64,000 nt of DNA from Gammaproteobacteria bacterium (GTDB lineage: Bacteria > Pseudomonadota > Gammaproteobacteria > Ga0077554 > Ga007554). Where the stretch lies: positions 496,001 to 560,000 of the forward strand of contig JAMPIW010000007.1 of NCBI GenBank assembly GCA_040183005.1. The letters run 5' to 3'. The notes beneath the pieces are model-generated. The model saw only the letters and a program-made list of their open reading frames with translations. It did no database searches and was not told the origin of the DNA. This document shows positions 34,366-43,510 of this stretch, piece after piece; within the stretch, counting starts at the first letter, position 1, and every line of letters begins with the position of its first letter. The translations under genes were made by a program, and so were the position numbers.

Positions 34366-35249
34366 GTGTCGAACAGCGCGGCGCATTGCTCCAGAATCCA
34401 CGCCTGGTGCTGTTGTGCTTCGGCCAATCCATAGTGCATGGGTGACAGCATCAGTTCATAGCCGACGCGCTGGTTGCGTTGCCGCGCCTCTTTCCAGTCA
34501 ATATCGTTGCCGGGCTGGAGCAGGGTGACGATGTCGCCATAGAAGCGTACAGCATTAAAAGTTGCGGCGAAGGTTTTGCCGCCCACAGTGTCCAGCGCCA
34601 GATCAACGCCATAACTATCACTCCATTCCAGTGTCGCTCCCACAAAATCCGTTTCTTTATAGAGGATGGTATGGTCCGCACCCAAGCCGGTTATAAAGTC
34701 GGCCTTGTCCGAGGAGCCAACGGTGGCGCATACCCGTGCTCCGGCAATGTGTGCCAGTTGCACCGCGATATGTCCGACACCTCCCGCGCCGGCATGGATG
34801 AGCACCTTCTGCCCTGCCTGCAAACGGCCACGGTCATGCAGGGCTTCCCAGGCGGTGATGAGGACCAGGGGCGCGGCGGCGGCCTCGGCGAAGCTGAGGG
34901 CGGCAGGTTTGTGGGCGGCGAATCGCTCATCGACAACGGCGTATTCGGCGTAATTGCCGGGATGGCCGCCGATACCTCCGTTGCAGAAGTACACTGCATC
35001 GCCCACCTTGAAGCGAGTCACGGCTGGCCCGGCCGCTTCCACGATTCCCGCGCCATCACAGCCAAGGATGGCGGGCAGGCACCCCGGATAGTAGGTGCCG
35101 CGGCTGCGCAGCTTGGTGTCCAGCGGGTTCACCCCGGCAGCCTTCAGGCGCACCAGTATATCCGTGTTCCGCCTGAGGGCGGGCGTTGGGATTTCCCGGA
35201 GTTGCAATACGCCGGGGCCACCCATGGCAGTCATCATCATAGCTTTCAT
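34248..35249 (-). CDS. zinc-independent alcohol dehydrogenase / NADPH:quinone oxidoreductase
   Basis: A 333-residue MDR-superfamily reductase. The N-terminal GroES-like domain begins MKAMMMTAMGGPGVLQLREIP and continues AAGVNPLDTKLRSRG. It has no catalytic zinc cysteine. The Rossmann domain has the NADPH loop LIHAGAGGVGHIAVQLA and GADHTILYKETD. It probably reduces quinones or enals in the cytoplasm. The frame is open 80 codons further upstream, but ATG 35249 gives the family start. AGAGA lies about 9 nt before it. Its 3' end is duplicated at 33127-33315. Confidence 0.88.
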   Translation of the reverse strand: MKAMMMTAMGGPGVLQLREIPTPALRRNTDILVRLKAAGVNPLDTKLRSRGTYYPGCLPAILGCDGAGIVEAAGPAVTRFKVGDAVYFCNGGIGGHPGNYAEYAVVDERFAAHKPAALSFAEAAAAPLVLITAWEALHDRGRLQAGQKVLIHAGAGGVGHIAVQLAHIAGARVCATVGSSDKADFITGLGADHTILYKETDFVGATLEWSDSYGVDLALDTVGGKTFAATFNAVRFYGDIVTLLQPGNDIDWKEARQRNQRVGYELMLSPMHYGLAEAQQHQAWILEQCAALFDTGRLKISLAHTFPLEKAAEAHQLLEKGSITGKIALIIEE

Positions 35250-35349
35250 GGCGATGTTTCTCTGAAAACTGATAGTTTTATGTAATTTAGCATACACAAG
35301 TTGCGTGACCTGTTGCATCATATTGGTTAAACAGCCGCAGGGGGGAGAT

Positions 35350-36048
35350 ATGAAACAACATTGCTCAGTGATCCGCATGGTCTTATTGCTGGCGGCGGGA
35401 TGTCTGTTGGTAGCCTGCTCAGGGAAGACCCTGGTGACCAGTGATAACATGAACATCAAAGGAATGCCTGACTGGGTGATCAAAGGCACCCGGACGTTGA
35501 AAGATGATGGGCATTGGGTGATCCACGGCGTAAAAATGGCCTCTTTGGCAGACCTCTCGATGCAAAGACCGTTCGTTACCCACGAGCATAATTTGCCGCC
35601 CGCGCAGATTATGCCGTGGGGTTATCTCTCGCCGGCACCACAGCCTAACAATACGCGGAATGACCTGCCTCCGATAGGTGCGGCGACCTTGGGGAACATC
35701 TCTGCGCAGGGCCCTGCCGCCGATGATCGTGCCCGCGCCGAGGTGGCACGTGTTTTGTCCACGATGCTGGATAGACTATCAAAAAATTATAATGCACCAG
35801 AAGATAAGGCCATAAGCAAGGCTGAGATGGCGCAGCAGATCAAGGGCGCGGCCGCTGCCATGCTCAAGAGCGTGAGGATTGTTGCGCGCTGGCGCGATGA
35901 GCAGAGCAACTATTTGTATTCTCTTGCTGAGTTGGATATGAATCAGGCCAAGGGTTCGTTCGGACAAGTGGAGGGCTTGGATGCCCATTTGCGTGGCTAT
36001 ATCGAGTCGGAGATCGATAACGTGGTTGTTGCCAGGAGTGTTAAATAA
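35350..36048 (+). CDS. LPP20-like outer-membrane lipoprotein
   Basis: A 232-residue lipoprotein. The signal peptide ends in the lipobox CLLVAC, so the mature protein begins at that Cys. PDWVIKGTRTL is the start of an LPP20-type domain, and the region LGNISAQGPAADDRARAEVARVLST to the C-terminus has its usual helical and strand pattern. GGGGGAG lies 4 nt before the ATG at 35350. It is followed by a TPR lipoprotein gene on the same strand. Such pairs occur near CsgG/LpoB-like envelope systems, but the function here is unknown. Confidence 0.7.
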   Translation: MKQHCSVIRMVLLLAAGCLLVACSGKTLVTSDNMNIKGMPDWVIKGTRTLKDDGHWVIHGVKMASLADLSMQRPFVTHEHNLPPAQIMPWGYLSPAPQPNNTRNDLPPIGAATLGNISAQGPAADDRARAEVARVLSTMLDRLSKNYNAPEDKAISKAEMAQQIKGAAAAMLKSVRIVARWRDEQSNYLYSLAELDMNQAKGSFGQVEGLDAHLRGYIESEIDNVVVARSVK

Positions 36049-36237
36049 GGTTGTTGATTGACCGCTATTGTATGCATATGAAGAAAAAAATGAATGATTG
36101 TGCCGCCGTGATCGGTATACATTTTGGGATACTCCCATCCCAAAATGCCTGCGCTCAGCGGCAACCATGCCTTCGGCGTCCCGGACCATCCTCTCCGTGA
36201 AAGTGGCAATGAACGCAGACTCCGACACGTGCCCTTC

Positions 36238-37569
36238 ATGGTAAAACAGGACGCCCCAGGCCATCTGGGAGTTGTCAGCCATCCCTCGCTGGCGCGTCGT
36301 TGCCTTGTCGCGTTTTATGCCCTATGCCTGACGGGGTGCGCCACGCACAGCGAATCGTTTAGGGTTGTCGAACAAAATCTGGCAAACCAGCAGCCGGAAC
36401 TGGCGTTGCAGGCTCTGGATAAGCAGAAGGGTTCCCGCACCGATGAAGTTCTCTATTTGCTAAATAAGGCCATGTTGCTGCGCATCGCCGGTGATTACCG
36501 GGCCAGCACGGCATCATTTGAAGCGGCGCAGCAGCGCATGGGGGCGCTGTCTGCGTTGAGTCTGCGTGAACAGGGTACATCGTTTATCATCAATGACAGC
36601 ACTCGCAGTTATGAGGGCGAGCCGTTTGAGCAGGTGATGGTGCATGTATATAAAGCGCTTAATTATCTTCAGTTGGGGGAGCGTGACGGAGCGCGGGTGG
36701 AGGCGCTGCAGATTGATCTCAAGCTGCGCGAACTGGGGGAGAAGTCTGGAAAACATCTCGGCGAAGCGTTTTCCCGCTATCTGACTGGCATTATTTATGA
36801 GGACTTTGGCGAATGGAGCGATGCAATGATCGCCTATCGCAAGGCCTATGAGGCTTATCTCCAAAATCAATCAAAATACCGGGTCGATGTACCGGATTTT
36901 TTGAAAATGGATTTGCTTAGATTGGCGCATAAACTGGATCTTGGCGAAGAGCAGGATAAATACCGGCGTGAATTTGGCATTCAGGATTGGCAGGATAAAA
37001 ATCAGGGGAGCGCAGGAGGAGAGCTTGTTTTTGTCCTGAATAATGGACTTTCTCCAATTAAGAAAGAAAATAGCGTGGTAGTGCCGAATCCATCACGGGG
37101 TAGCCTGGTGCGCATTTCCTTGCCCTATTACCAGCCGCGCCCATCACCGGTAAGCAAGATGCGTGTAAGTGCGGCAGATGAGGTGGTTGAAGGGGAAAGA
37201 GTGGAAAACATAGATGCAATTGCCACCGGGAATCTTGCCGAAAAAATACCGGTGATAACAGCCCGTAGCATGGCGCGTGTTGTCGCAAAACAACAGATGG
37301 CAGTACAGGCAAGGAAAAATAAAAATGACGGATTAGCCGCAGTGATTGATATCATCGGCTTTATCACTGAGCAGGCCGATACGCGTGCCTGGTCCACTTT
37401 GCCACATGATGTTTATCTGGCGCGTTTTCCACTCGGCGCTGGCAGTTATACGGTCAAAATTGAATTGCGTGATCGAATGGATAATATTGTTGCAGTTCAG
37501 GAGTTTCAAAACGTTTTGGTTCAGGAAGGTAAAAAAACCTACCTTTCATATCACTGGGTAAGCTTGTAG
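36238..37569 (+). CDS. TPR-containing lipoprotein (COG3014-like)
   Basis: A 443-residue predicted lipoprotein with a lipobox CLTGCA after a hydrophobic stretch (LVAFYALCLTGC). Residues 45-250 contain tetratricopeptide-like helical repeats (for example AGDYRASTASFEAAQQRM; GIIYEDFGEWSDAMIAYRKAYEAY). The C-terminal third is beta-rich, ending KKTYLSYHWVSL. The start is uncertain: no clear ribosome site precedes ATG 36238, and the frame is open back to a TTG at 36124. With the LPP20-like gene upstream it resembles outer-membrane lipoprotein sets of unknown task. Confidence 0.7.
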   Translation: MVKQDAPGHLGVVSHPSLARRCLVAFYALCLTGCATHSESFRVVEQNLANQQPELALQALDKQKGSRTDEVLYLLNKAMLLRIAGDYRASTASFEAAQQRMGALSALSLREQGTSFIINDSTRSYEGEPFEQVMVHVYKALNYLQLGERDGARVEALQIDLKLRELGEKSGKHLGEAFSRYLTGIIYEDFGEWSDAMIAYRKAYEAYLQNQSKYRVDVPDFLKMDLLRLAHKLDLGEEQDKYRREFGIQDWQDKNQGSAGGELVFVLNNGLSPIKKENSVVVPNPSRGSLVRISLPYYQPRPSPVSKMRVSAADEVVEGERVENIDAIATGNLAEKIPVITARSMARVVAKQQMAVQARKNKNDGLAAVIDIIGFITEQADTRAWSTLPHDVYLARFPLGAGSYTVKIELRDRMDNIVAVQEFQNVLVQEGKKTYLSYHWVSL

Positions 37570-37597
37570 ATGTAAGTGAACAATTTTTGGGTTAAAC

Positions 37598-38065
37598 ATG
37601 GCAATAGAGATAGAGCGTAAATTCCTGGTGCGCAATGACACGTGGCGTAACCACGCCGCTGACGGTGTTTTTTATCGTCAGGGATACCTGGCCAGTTCGC
37701 CAAGTTGCTCGATAAGAGTACGTTCGGGTGGCGGAAAGGGATATCTGAATCTCAAGAGCGCCACGCTTGGTGTGACCCGCAAGGAGTATGAGTATGAGGT
37801 TCCCGAGCAGGAGGCCAATGAAATGCTTAACCTGTTCTGCGAAGGTCCATTGATCGAAAAGACGCGCTATAACGTCGAACATGCCGGGCATATCTGGGAA
37901 GTTGATGTGTTTGCGGGGGATAATGACGGGCTGATCGTCGCGGAGATCGAGCTTGACGATGCCGATGAGGCTTTTGAGTTGCCGGGCTGGGCGGGCGAGG
38001 AGGTGTCGCACGATTCACGCTATTATAATGTTTGCCTTGTGACGCACCCGTTTAAGGATTGGTAA
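37598..38065 (+). CDS. CYTH-domain triphosphatase
   Basis: A 155-residue single CYTH domain. The signature EIERKFLV (ExExK) begins at residue 3, and charged strands of the triphosphate tunnel follow (SIRVRSGGGKGYLNLKS, RKEYEYEV, EKTRYNV, WEVDVFAGDNDGLIVAEIEL). Related small proteins such as the Nitrosomonas enzyme hydrolyse inorganic tripolyphosphate. Adenylate cyclase activity is less likely. It is soluble and lies just upstream of the peptide-binding protein gene. Confidence 0.88.
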   Translation: MAIEIERKFLVRNDTWRNHAADGVFYRQGYLASSPSCSIRVRSGGGKGYLNLKSATLGVTRKEYEYEVPEQEANEMLNLFCEGPLIEKTRYNVEHAGHIWEVDVFAGDNDGLIVAEIELDDADEAFELPGWAGEEVSHDSRYYNVCLVTHPFKDW

Positions 38066-38070
38066 AGTTA

Positions 38071-39582
38071 GTGTTGTTTTTTAACCCGTGCAGGCGGATT
38101 TTTCCTGCACTGATTTTCCTGTTTTTGCTGGTGGCGTTGTCCGCCTGTTCCACACCTGCTAATAATAGTGTCTTGCGCTTCGGGCTTGCGAGCGCGCCGG
38201 TCAGTCTCGATCCGCGTTTTGCCACTGACGCTGCCTCCACTCGACTCAATCGATTGTTGTACCGGCAATTGGTGGACTTTGACAGCGCATCGTTGCCGGT
38301 GCCGTCGCTTGCCGCCTGGCAAGAAATCACGCCCGTGCATTATCGTTTTACGTTGCGGAAAGAGGGAAGGGTATTTCATGACGGCAGCCGTTTGACGGCG
38401 ACCGACGTAAAGGCCACCTATGACTTCATCCTCGCTCCGCGCAATGCCTCACCGCATCGCGCTTCATTGGAGATGATCGGGAGTATTGAAGCGCCGGATG
38501 ACAACACCATCGACTTTCATCTAAACAAGCCTGATGCCTTGTTTCCTGCAAAGCTGGTGATCGGCATACTGCCCGCCCGGCTGATTGTTGGCGGGCATCC
38601 ATTCAATCAAAAGCCGATAGGCAGTGGACCGTTTTCATTCCTTGATTGGCCGGAAGAAGGGCGCTTGCATCTTATCCGTGTTACGGACCGGCAAGCGCTG
38701 GAATTTCTTCATGTGCCCGATCCCACCGTGCGCGCCCTCAAGCTGATGCGTGGCGAGATCGATATGCTGCAAAACGACCTGCCGCCCGAACTTGTTAAAT
38801 ACCTCGAAGGTAAAAAAGAGCTACAGGTGCAGCGCGGTAGCGGATCCAACTTCAGTTATCTCGGCTTCAACATGAACGACCCGCTGACCAGCCGGATTGA
38901 GGTGCGCCGCGCCATCGCCTATGCCCTGGATCGCGAGGCGATTATTAAATATGTGCTGGGCGGCGCGGCGCGTCCTGCGGGTGCAATGTTCCCGCCCGGT
39001 CACTGGGCGGGTGTGCAGGATTTATCCGGCTATCCCCATGATCCGCAGCAGGCGCGCGCGTTGCTCAAACAGGCGGGTTTTGACGCACAACATCCCGTGC
39101 ATCTCACCTATAAAACCTCCAGCGACCCATTTCGTATCCGCCTGGCCACCATCATCCAAAGTCAGCTCGCCGATGTCGGCATCCATGTCGATCTGCGCAG
39201 CTATGACTGGGGCACGTTTTATGGCGATATCAAGGCGGGGCGCTTTCAGATGTTCAGCCTAAGCTGGGTAGGCATCAAAACTCCCGATATCTTTCGCTAC
39301 GCCTATCACAGCACATCCATCCCGCCCGACGGTGCGAATCGTGGACGTTTCGCCGACAGCAAGGCCGACCGCTTGATTGAAGCGGCCGAGGCTGAGCCGG
39401 ATCTGGATGCGCAAGCTGAAAAATATCGGGAAATACAGCGCTATTTGCTGGAGCAGTTGCCGTATGTACCGCTGTGGTATGAAGATCACGTTTTTGTGGC
39501 GAAGCGCGGCATCACGGGCTATACAGTGGCAGTGGATGGGAATTATGATGGGTTGGTCCATGTAAACGGCCAATCAATGTAG
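38071..39582 (+). CDS. peptide ABC transporter substrate-binding lipoprotein (family 5)
   Basis: A 503-residue DppA/OppA-type binding protein. The signal peptide ends in a lipobox (VALSAC), so it is anchored as a lipoprotein. SBP family 5 features include RFGLASAPVSLDPRFATD, FTLRKEGRVFHDGSRLTATDVKATYDFIL, LGFNMNDPLTSRIEVRRAIAYALDRE and the C-terminal YREIQRYLLEQLPYVPLWYE. The start is uncertain between TTG 38059, GTG 38071 and TTG 38074; AAGGA at 38054 fits GTG best, though the spacing is long. An L,D-transpeptidase and two permeases follow. No ATPase genes are adjacent. Confidence 0.86.
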   Translation: MLFFNPCRRIFPALIFLFLLVALSACSTPANNSVLRFGLASAPVSLDPRFATDAASTRLNRLLYRQLVDFDSASLPVPSLAAWQEITPVHYRFTLRKEGRVFHDGSRLTATDVKATYDFILAPRNASPHRASLEMIGSIEAPDDNTIDFHLNKPDALFPAKLVIGILPARLIVGGHPFNQKPIGSGPFSFLDWPEEGRLHLIRVTDRQALEFLHVPDPTVRALKLMRGEIDMLQNDLPPELVKYLEGKKELQVQRGSGSNFSYLGFNMNDPLTSRIEVRRAIAYALDREAIIKYVLGGAARPAGAMFPPGHWAGVQDLSGYPHDPQQARALLKQAGFDAQHPVHLTYKTSSDPFRIRLATIIQSQLADVGIHVDLRSYDWGTFYGDIKAGRFQMFSLSWVGIKTPDIFRYAYHSTSIPPDGANRGRFADSKADRLIEAAEAEPDLDAQAEKYREIQRYLLEQLPYVPLWYEDHVFVAKRGITGYTVAVDGNYDGLVHVNGQSM

Positions 39583-39637
39583 TTGCTGCCGTCAGTCCGC
39601 GCTACGGCCTGATATCTAGCAATCGGGGTGCTATCCT

Positions 39638-40123
39638 GTGTCTGAAAAAACAATCTACATCAACATCGCCGCACAGCGTTTGCAATTGTGGGATGGTGAC
39701 CGTGTATTACTGGAGTTTCCCGTTTCCACTGCAGCTAATGGCCCGGGCGAACAGTCCGGCACTAATTGCACGCCGCGCGGCTGGCATGTGATCCGCGCCA
39801 AAATTGGCGGTGGTTGTGCTCCCGATACGGTGTTTGTGGGCCGTCGCCCCACGGGTGAAATCTATACCCAAGCACTGCGAGAGAAATTTCCGGATCGTGA
39901 CTGGATACTTACGCGCATTCTCTGGTTGAGTGGAATGGAGGTTGGGAAGAATCGGCTGGGCTGCATTGATACTATGCGCCGCTATATTTATATCCATGGT
40001 TCGCCGGATGATGTCTCGATGGGCATTCCCGGATCACATGGCTGTGTGAGAATGCGTAATCAGGATATTGTAGAGTTGTTCGAGCGTGTGGACGCGGGAA
40101 CAAAGGTATTCATTGAAGAGTGA
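39638..40123 (+). CDS. L,D-transpeptidase (YkuD domain)
   Basis: A 161-residue YkuD protein with the catalytic block IHGSPDD and SHGCVRM (Cys about 137, His about 117). The N-terminus (IYINIAAQRLQLWDGDRVLLEFPVST) is the typical first strand pair. L,D-transpeptidases form 3-3 cross-links in peptidoglycan or attach proteins to it, in the periplasm. No signal peptide is visible in this frame, so export is unexplained. It begins with GTG. It lies inside a peptide-importer gene set, suggesting a link to cell-wall peptide turnover. Confidence 0.88.
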   Translation: MSEKTIYINIAAQRLQLWDGDRVLLEFPVSTAANGPGEQSGTNCTPRGWHVIRAKIGGGCAPDTVFVGRRPTGEIYTQALREKFPDRDWILTRILWLSGMEVGKNRLGCIDTMRRYIYIHGSPDDVSMGIPGSHGCVRMRNQDIVELFERVDAGTKVFIEE

Positions 40124-40192
40124 AATATATAATAGTGCCCGTACATTTATAATGTATTTCAGCCACATGATCTTTTCTTGGCCGCCATCGCT

Positions 40193-41122
40193 ATGCTGAG
40201 GTTTATTCTCTCACGCCTGCTGAGTGCCGCCATAGTGGTGATCGGCGTGTCATCCCTGGTGTTTTTCCTGATCCATCTTGTGCCCGGTGACCCGGTGGAA
40301 GTGATGCTGGGGGAGTCCGCCCAGCCCGCGGACCGGGCGGCGTTGCGCCACGCGCTGGGCTTGGATCAGCCTGTTCCTGTGCAGCTATTCAATTACTTCA
40401 ATGGCCTGCTGCATTTTGATCTTGGTACATCGCTGCATAGTCAGCGCCCCATTGCCGAAGTGATGCTGGAGCGCATGCCGGCGACACTGGAACTGGCGGT
40501 TGCCGCATTGCTGGTTGCTGTGGTGATTGCCTTTCCCCTCGGTGCGCTGTCGGCTGTGCGCAAAGATACGATACTGGATCATGGCGCCAGGGTCATATCA
40601 CTGCTTGGTATTTCCATCCCGCACTTCTGGCTGGGGCCGTTGTTGATCCTGGTATTTTCCTTGTGGCTGGGCTGGCTGCCGGTGAGCGGGCGCGAAGGAT
40701 TCGCCTCGCTGGTGCTGCCCGCGCTGACGCTGGGTACGGCGCTGGCGGCGATCCTGTCGCGTATGGTGCGCGCCACGCTGCTGGAAACACTGAATGAAGA
40801 TTACATCCGCACCGCGCGCGCCAAGGGGCTTACCGATTACACTGTAGTTTTGCACCATGCTTTACGCAACGCACTGTTGCCGGTGATCACCGTGCTCGGC
40901 CTGCAACTCGGTGCGTTGCTGGGGGGCGCGATAGTCACGGAAATGGTATTTTCCTGGCCGGGGCTCGGACAGTTGACCATCGAGGCCATCCACCGGCGCG
41001 ATTACCCTGTCGTGCAGGCATGTATACTGCTAATCAGCGTGACCTATGTGTTGGTGAATACCCTCACCGATCTTGCCTATGTCTGGCTTGATCCGCGCGT
41101 GCGTCTGCACGAGGACACGTAG
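40193..41122 (+). CDS. dipeptide/oligopeptide ABC permease (DppB type)
   Basis: A 309-residue inner-membrane permease with six helices. It opens MLRFILSRLLSAAIVVIGVSSLVFFLIHLVPGDPVEVMLG, the DppB signature, and carries the EAA loop TARAKGLTDYTVVLHHALRNALLPVI and MVFSWPGLGQLTIEAI. ATG 40193 gives the normal start; the frame is open five codons upstream to a TTG. Its stop overlaps the start of the second permease gene by 1 nt. Confidence 0.92.
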   Translation: MLRFILSRLLSAAIVVIGVSSLVFFLIHLVPGDPVEVMLGESAQPADRAALRHALGLDQPVPVQLFNYFNGLLHFDLGTSLHSQRPIAEVMLERMPATLELAVAALLVAVVIAFPLGALSAVRKDTILDHGARVISLLGISIPHFWLGPLLILVFSLWLGWLPVSGREGFASLVLPALTLGTALAAILSRMVRATLLETLNEDYIRTARAKGLTDYTVVLHHALRNALLPVITVLGLQLGALLGGAIVTEMVFSWPGLGQLTIEAIHRRDYPVVQACILLISVTYVLVNTLTDLAYVWLDPRVRLHEDT

Positions 41123-41931
41123 TGAGGGTGATGCGTCTGGGATTGCCGCTGGGTATCTTGCTGTTGTGGTTGGGCATGGCCATGTTCGGCCCGCTGCTGG
41201 ATTTACAGCCCGATCATATCGAGCTTTCCCGGATACTTGCCTCGCCCGGCACGGATGCGTGGCTGGGCTACGATGATCTGGGCCGTCCGTTGTGGGATCG
41301 TCTTGTCGTTGGTGCGCGCACCTCATTTTTCGTGGCGCTGTGGGTTGTGATGATTTCAGCACTGATGGGCACCGCCATCGGTACGGTCGGCGCCTATGTG
41401 GGTGGCGTGTGGGATCATGTGATCGTGCGCATCATCGATATCTTCCTCGCCTTCCCCGGCATCCTGCTCGCCATCGCCATGGCCGGCCTGATGGGGCCAG
41501 GCGTCGATAACGTCATCATCGCGTTGAGCACGGTGGGCTGGGTTGGCTTTGCACGGCTGGCGCGCGCCCAGGTGTTGTCCATCAAGCAGCGCCTGCATGT
41601 AGAGGCAGCGGTGGCGATGGGCGTGAGGCATGCGCGTATCGTCATGCGTCATGTTCTCCCGTTGACCCTCGCGCCACTAATCGTCGAGGCCAGTTTCGCC
41701 GTGGCGGGTGTAGTCATCGCCGAAGCAGGTCTGTCATTCCTGGGGCTGGGCGTTCAGCCGCCAGCCGCCTCGTGGGGCAGCATTATCCGCGACGGCACGC
41801 GCTACATGCTGGTTGCGCCGCACATGGTGCTGGCACCGGGCATAATCTTGATGCTGGTGGTGCTCGCCGTCAATCTTCTTGGCGATCACTTGCGCGATTG
41901 GGTGGATGTGCGGACTCGGCGGGTTTTGTGA
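41122..41931 (+). CDS. dipeptide/oligopeptide ABC permease (DppC type)
   Basis: A 269-residue partner permease. It has TDAWLGYDDLGRPLWDRLVVGARTSFFVAL (DppC N-terminal motif), the EAA loop EAAVAMGVRHARIVMRHVLPLTLAPLIV and GLSFLGLGVQPPAASWGSII. GTG 41122 overlaps the upstream stop; ATG 41131 is an alternative. No DppD/DppF ATPase genes follow, so the importer must borrow ATPases encoded elsewhere. Confidence 0.92.
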   Translation: MRVMRLGLPLGILLLWLGMAMFGPLLDLQPDHIELSRILASPGTDAWLGYDDLGRPLWDRLVVGARTSFFVALWVVMISALMGTAIGTVGAYVGGVWDHVIVRIIDIFLAFPGILLAIAMAGLMGPGVDNVIIALSTVGWVGFARLARAQVLSIKQRLHVEAAVAMGVRHARIVMRHVLPLTLAPLIVEASFAVAGVVIAEAGLSFLGLGVQPPAASWGSIIRDGTRYMLVAPHMVLAPGIILMLVVLAVNLLGDHLRDWVDVRTRRVL

Positions 41932-42032
41932 GGTGGCAAATATTTTCGTATTGCCGATAAAGTTAATAGAGCACTTTATCTGGCGCATCGTTTTACACCT
42001 TATGTTGTTTTAATCAATGAAGGGGCAAGGCC

Positions 42033-43433
42033 ATGGTAAGAAATAAAGTCACCGGAAAACGTCTTTTTGTGTTGGACACCAACGTCCTGATGCACGATCC
42101 CTCAGCACTCTTCCGCTTTCAGGAGCACGATATTTTTCTGCCCATGATGGTGTTGGAAGAGCTTGATAACAACAAACGCGGCCCCTCTGAAGTGGCAAGA
42201 AATGCCCGCCAGGCCAGCCGTTTCATGGAAGAATTAATGCGTGGTGGTTTGGAGCAAGGTATGGAGGCGGGCCTCAAGCTGCCTACCTCCGTTAACGCCA
42301 GCTTCGAAAGCGGGCGCCTGTTTTTTCAAACCCAGATTTTGTCGCACGACCTACCGCCCAGCCTGCCGGGCAACAAGCCGGACAACACCATACTCGAAAC
42401 CGTTTTGGCGCTCCAGGACAAGCACACCGACGCGACAGTTATCCTTGTTTCCAAAGATATCAATCTGCGCATCAAGGCCGCAGCGCTGGGCATCCCGGCC
42501 GAGGATTATCAAAACGACCAGGTGCTCGATGACCTCACCTTGCTGTATAAAGGCCAGGTTGAGATCGAACCGGAATTCTGGGACCGGCACAGCAAGGAGC
42601 TGACCTCCTGGAAGGAAGAGGGACGTACCTTTTACCGGATTTCCGGGCCGGACATCGCGCAGTGGTATCCCAACCAATTGGTGCATGACGGTGCACAGAA
42701 TGGTTTTGAAGGCATCGTGCGCAGCATTGAGCACGACACTGCTACTGTCGAGATCTGCATCAACTACCGCAGTGCGCACCACGCCGTATGGGGCATCAAC
42801 GCGCGCAATCGCGAACAGAACTTTGCCCTCAACTTGCTGATGGACCCGGCGATTGATTTTGTCAGCCTTTTAGGTAACGCCGGTACGGGTAAAACGTTGT
42901 TGACGCTGGCGGCGGGCCTTGCCCAGGTGCTCGATGAGCGCCGTTATCAGGAGATCATCATGACTCGCGCCACCGTGCCAATGGGCGAGGATATCGGTTT
43001 TCTGCCGGGCACAGAAGAGGAAAAGATGGTGCCCTGGATGGGCGCGTTAATGGATAACCTGGAAGTGCTCTCCAGCGCCGATGGCGGTGAATGGGGCCGC
43101 GCCGCGACCAACGATCTGCTGCGTCACCGCATCAAGATTCATTCCCTGAACTTCATGCGTGGCCGCACCTTCCTGAAAAAATACGTCATTATCGACGAGG
43201 CGCAAAATTTGACATCCAAGCAGATGAAAAGCCTCATCACACGTGCCGGCCCCGGCACTAAAATTGTGTGCATGGGCAACGTCGCACAAATTGACACGCC
43301 GTATCTCACCGAGACTACGTCGGGCATTACCTACGTTGTAGACCGCTTCAAGGACTGGGCTCATGGCGGGCACATCACCCTTAAGAGCGGAGAACGCTCA
43401 CGCCTGGCCGATCACGCGGCGGAGATTTTGTGA
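42033..43433 (+). CDS. PIN domain-PhoH ATPase fusion (YlaK/PhoH2-like)
   Basis: A 466-residue protein. The N-terminal PIN domain (FVLDTNVLMHDP, VLEELDNNKRG, VSKDINLRIKA) has conserved acidic residues for Mg-dependent RNA cleavage. After an OB-like linker, the C-terminal PhoH ATPase has Walker A GNAGTGKT (about 285), RATVPMGEDIGFLPGTEEEKM, and Walker B IIDEAQNLTSKQMK. PIN-PhoH proteins act as RNA helicase-nucleases. AAGGGGC precedes the ATG. It is a single-gene unit followed by a strong hairpin. Confidence 0.93.
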   Translation: MVRNKVTGKRLFVLDTNVLMHDPSALFRFQEHDIFLPMMVLEELDNNKRGPSEVARNARQASRFMEELMRGGLEQGMEAGLKLPTSVNASFESGRLFFQTQILSHDLPPSLPGNKPDNTILETVLALQDKHTDATVILVSKDINLRIKAAALGIPAEDYQNDQVLDDLTLLYKGQVEIEPEFWDRHSKELTSWKEEGRTFYRISGPDIAQWYPNQLVHDGAQNGFEGIVRSIEHDTATVEICINYRSAHHAVWGINARNREQNFALNLLMDPAIDFVSLLGNAGTGKTLLTLAAGLAQVLDERRYQEIIMTRATVPMGEDIGFLPGTEEEKMVPWMGALMDNLEVLSSADGGEWGRAATNDLLRHRIKIHSLNFMRGRTFLKKYVIIDEAQNLTSKQMKSLITRAGPGTKIVCMGNVAQIDTPYLTETTSGITYVVDRFKDWAHGGHITLKSGERSRLADHAAEIL

Positions 43434-43466
43434 AGGTGATTCCACTTCTAAACCAACAATAGGATC

Positions 43467-43491
43467 GTAGGGTGCGTAGGACGCACCCTAC
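43467..43491. terminator. bidirectional hairpin phoH / glycine-zipper gene
   Basis: GTAGGGTGCGT and ACGCACCCTAC form a perfect 11-bp stem with a 3-nt loop between convergent genes. Its ends (GTAGGGTG/CACCCTAC) equal the ends of the dispersed repeats at 32234 and 34068, so it may be a collapsed copy of that family used as a terminator. Confidence 0.7.
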
Positions 43492-43510
43492 ATATTTATT
43501 TGTTGTGCCG

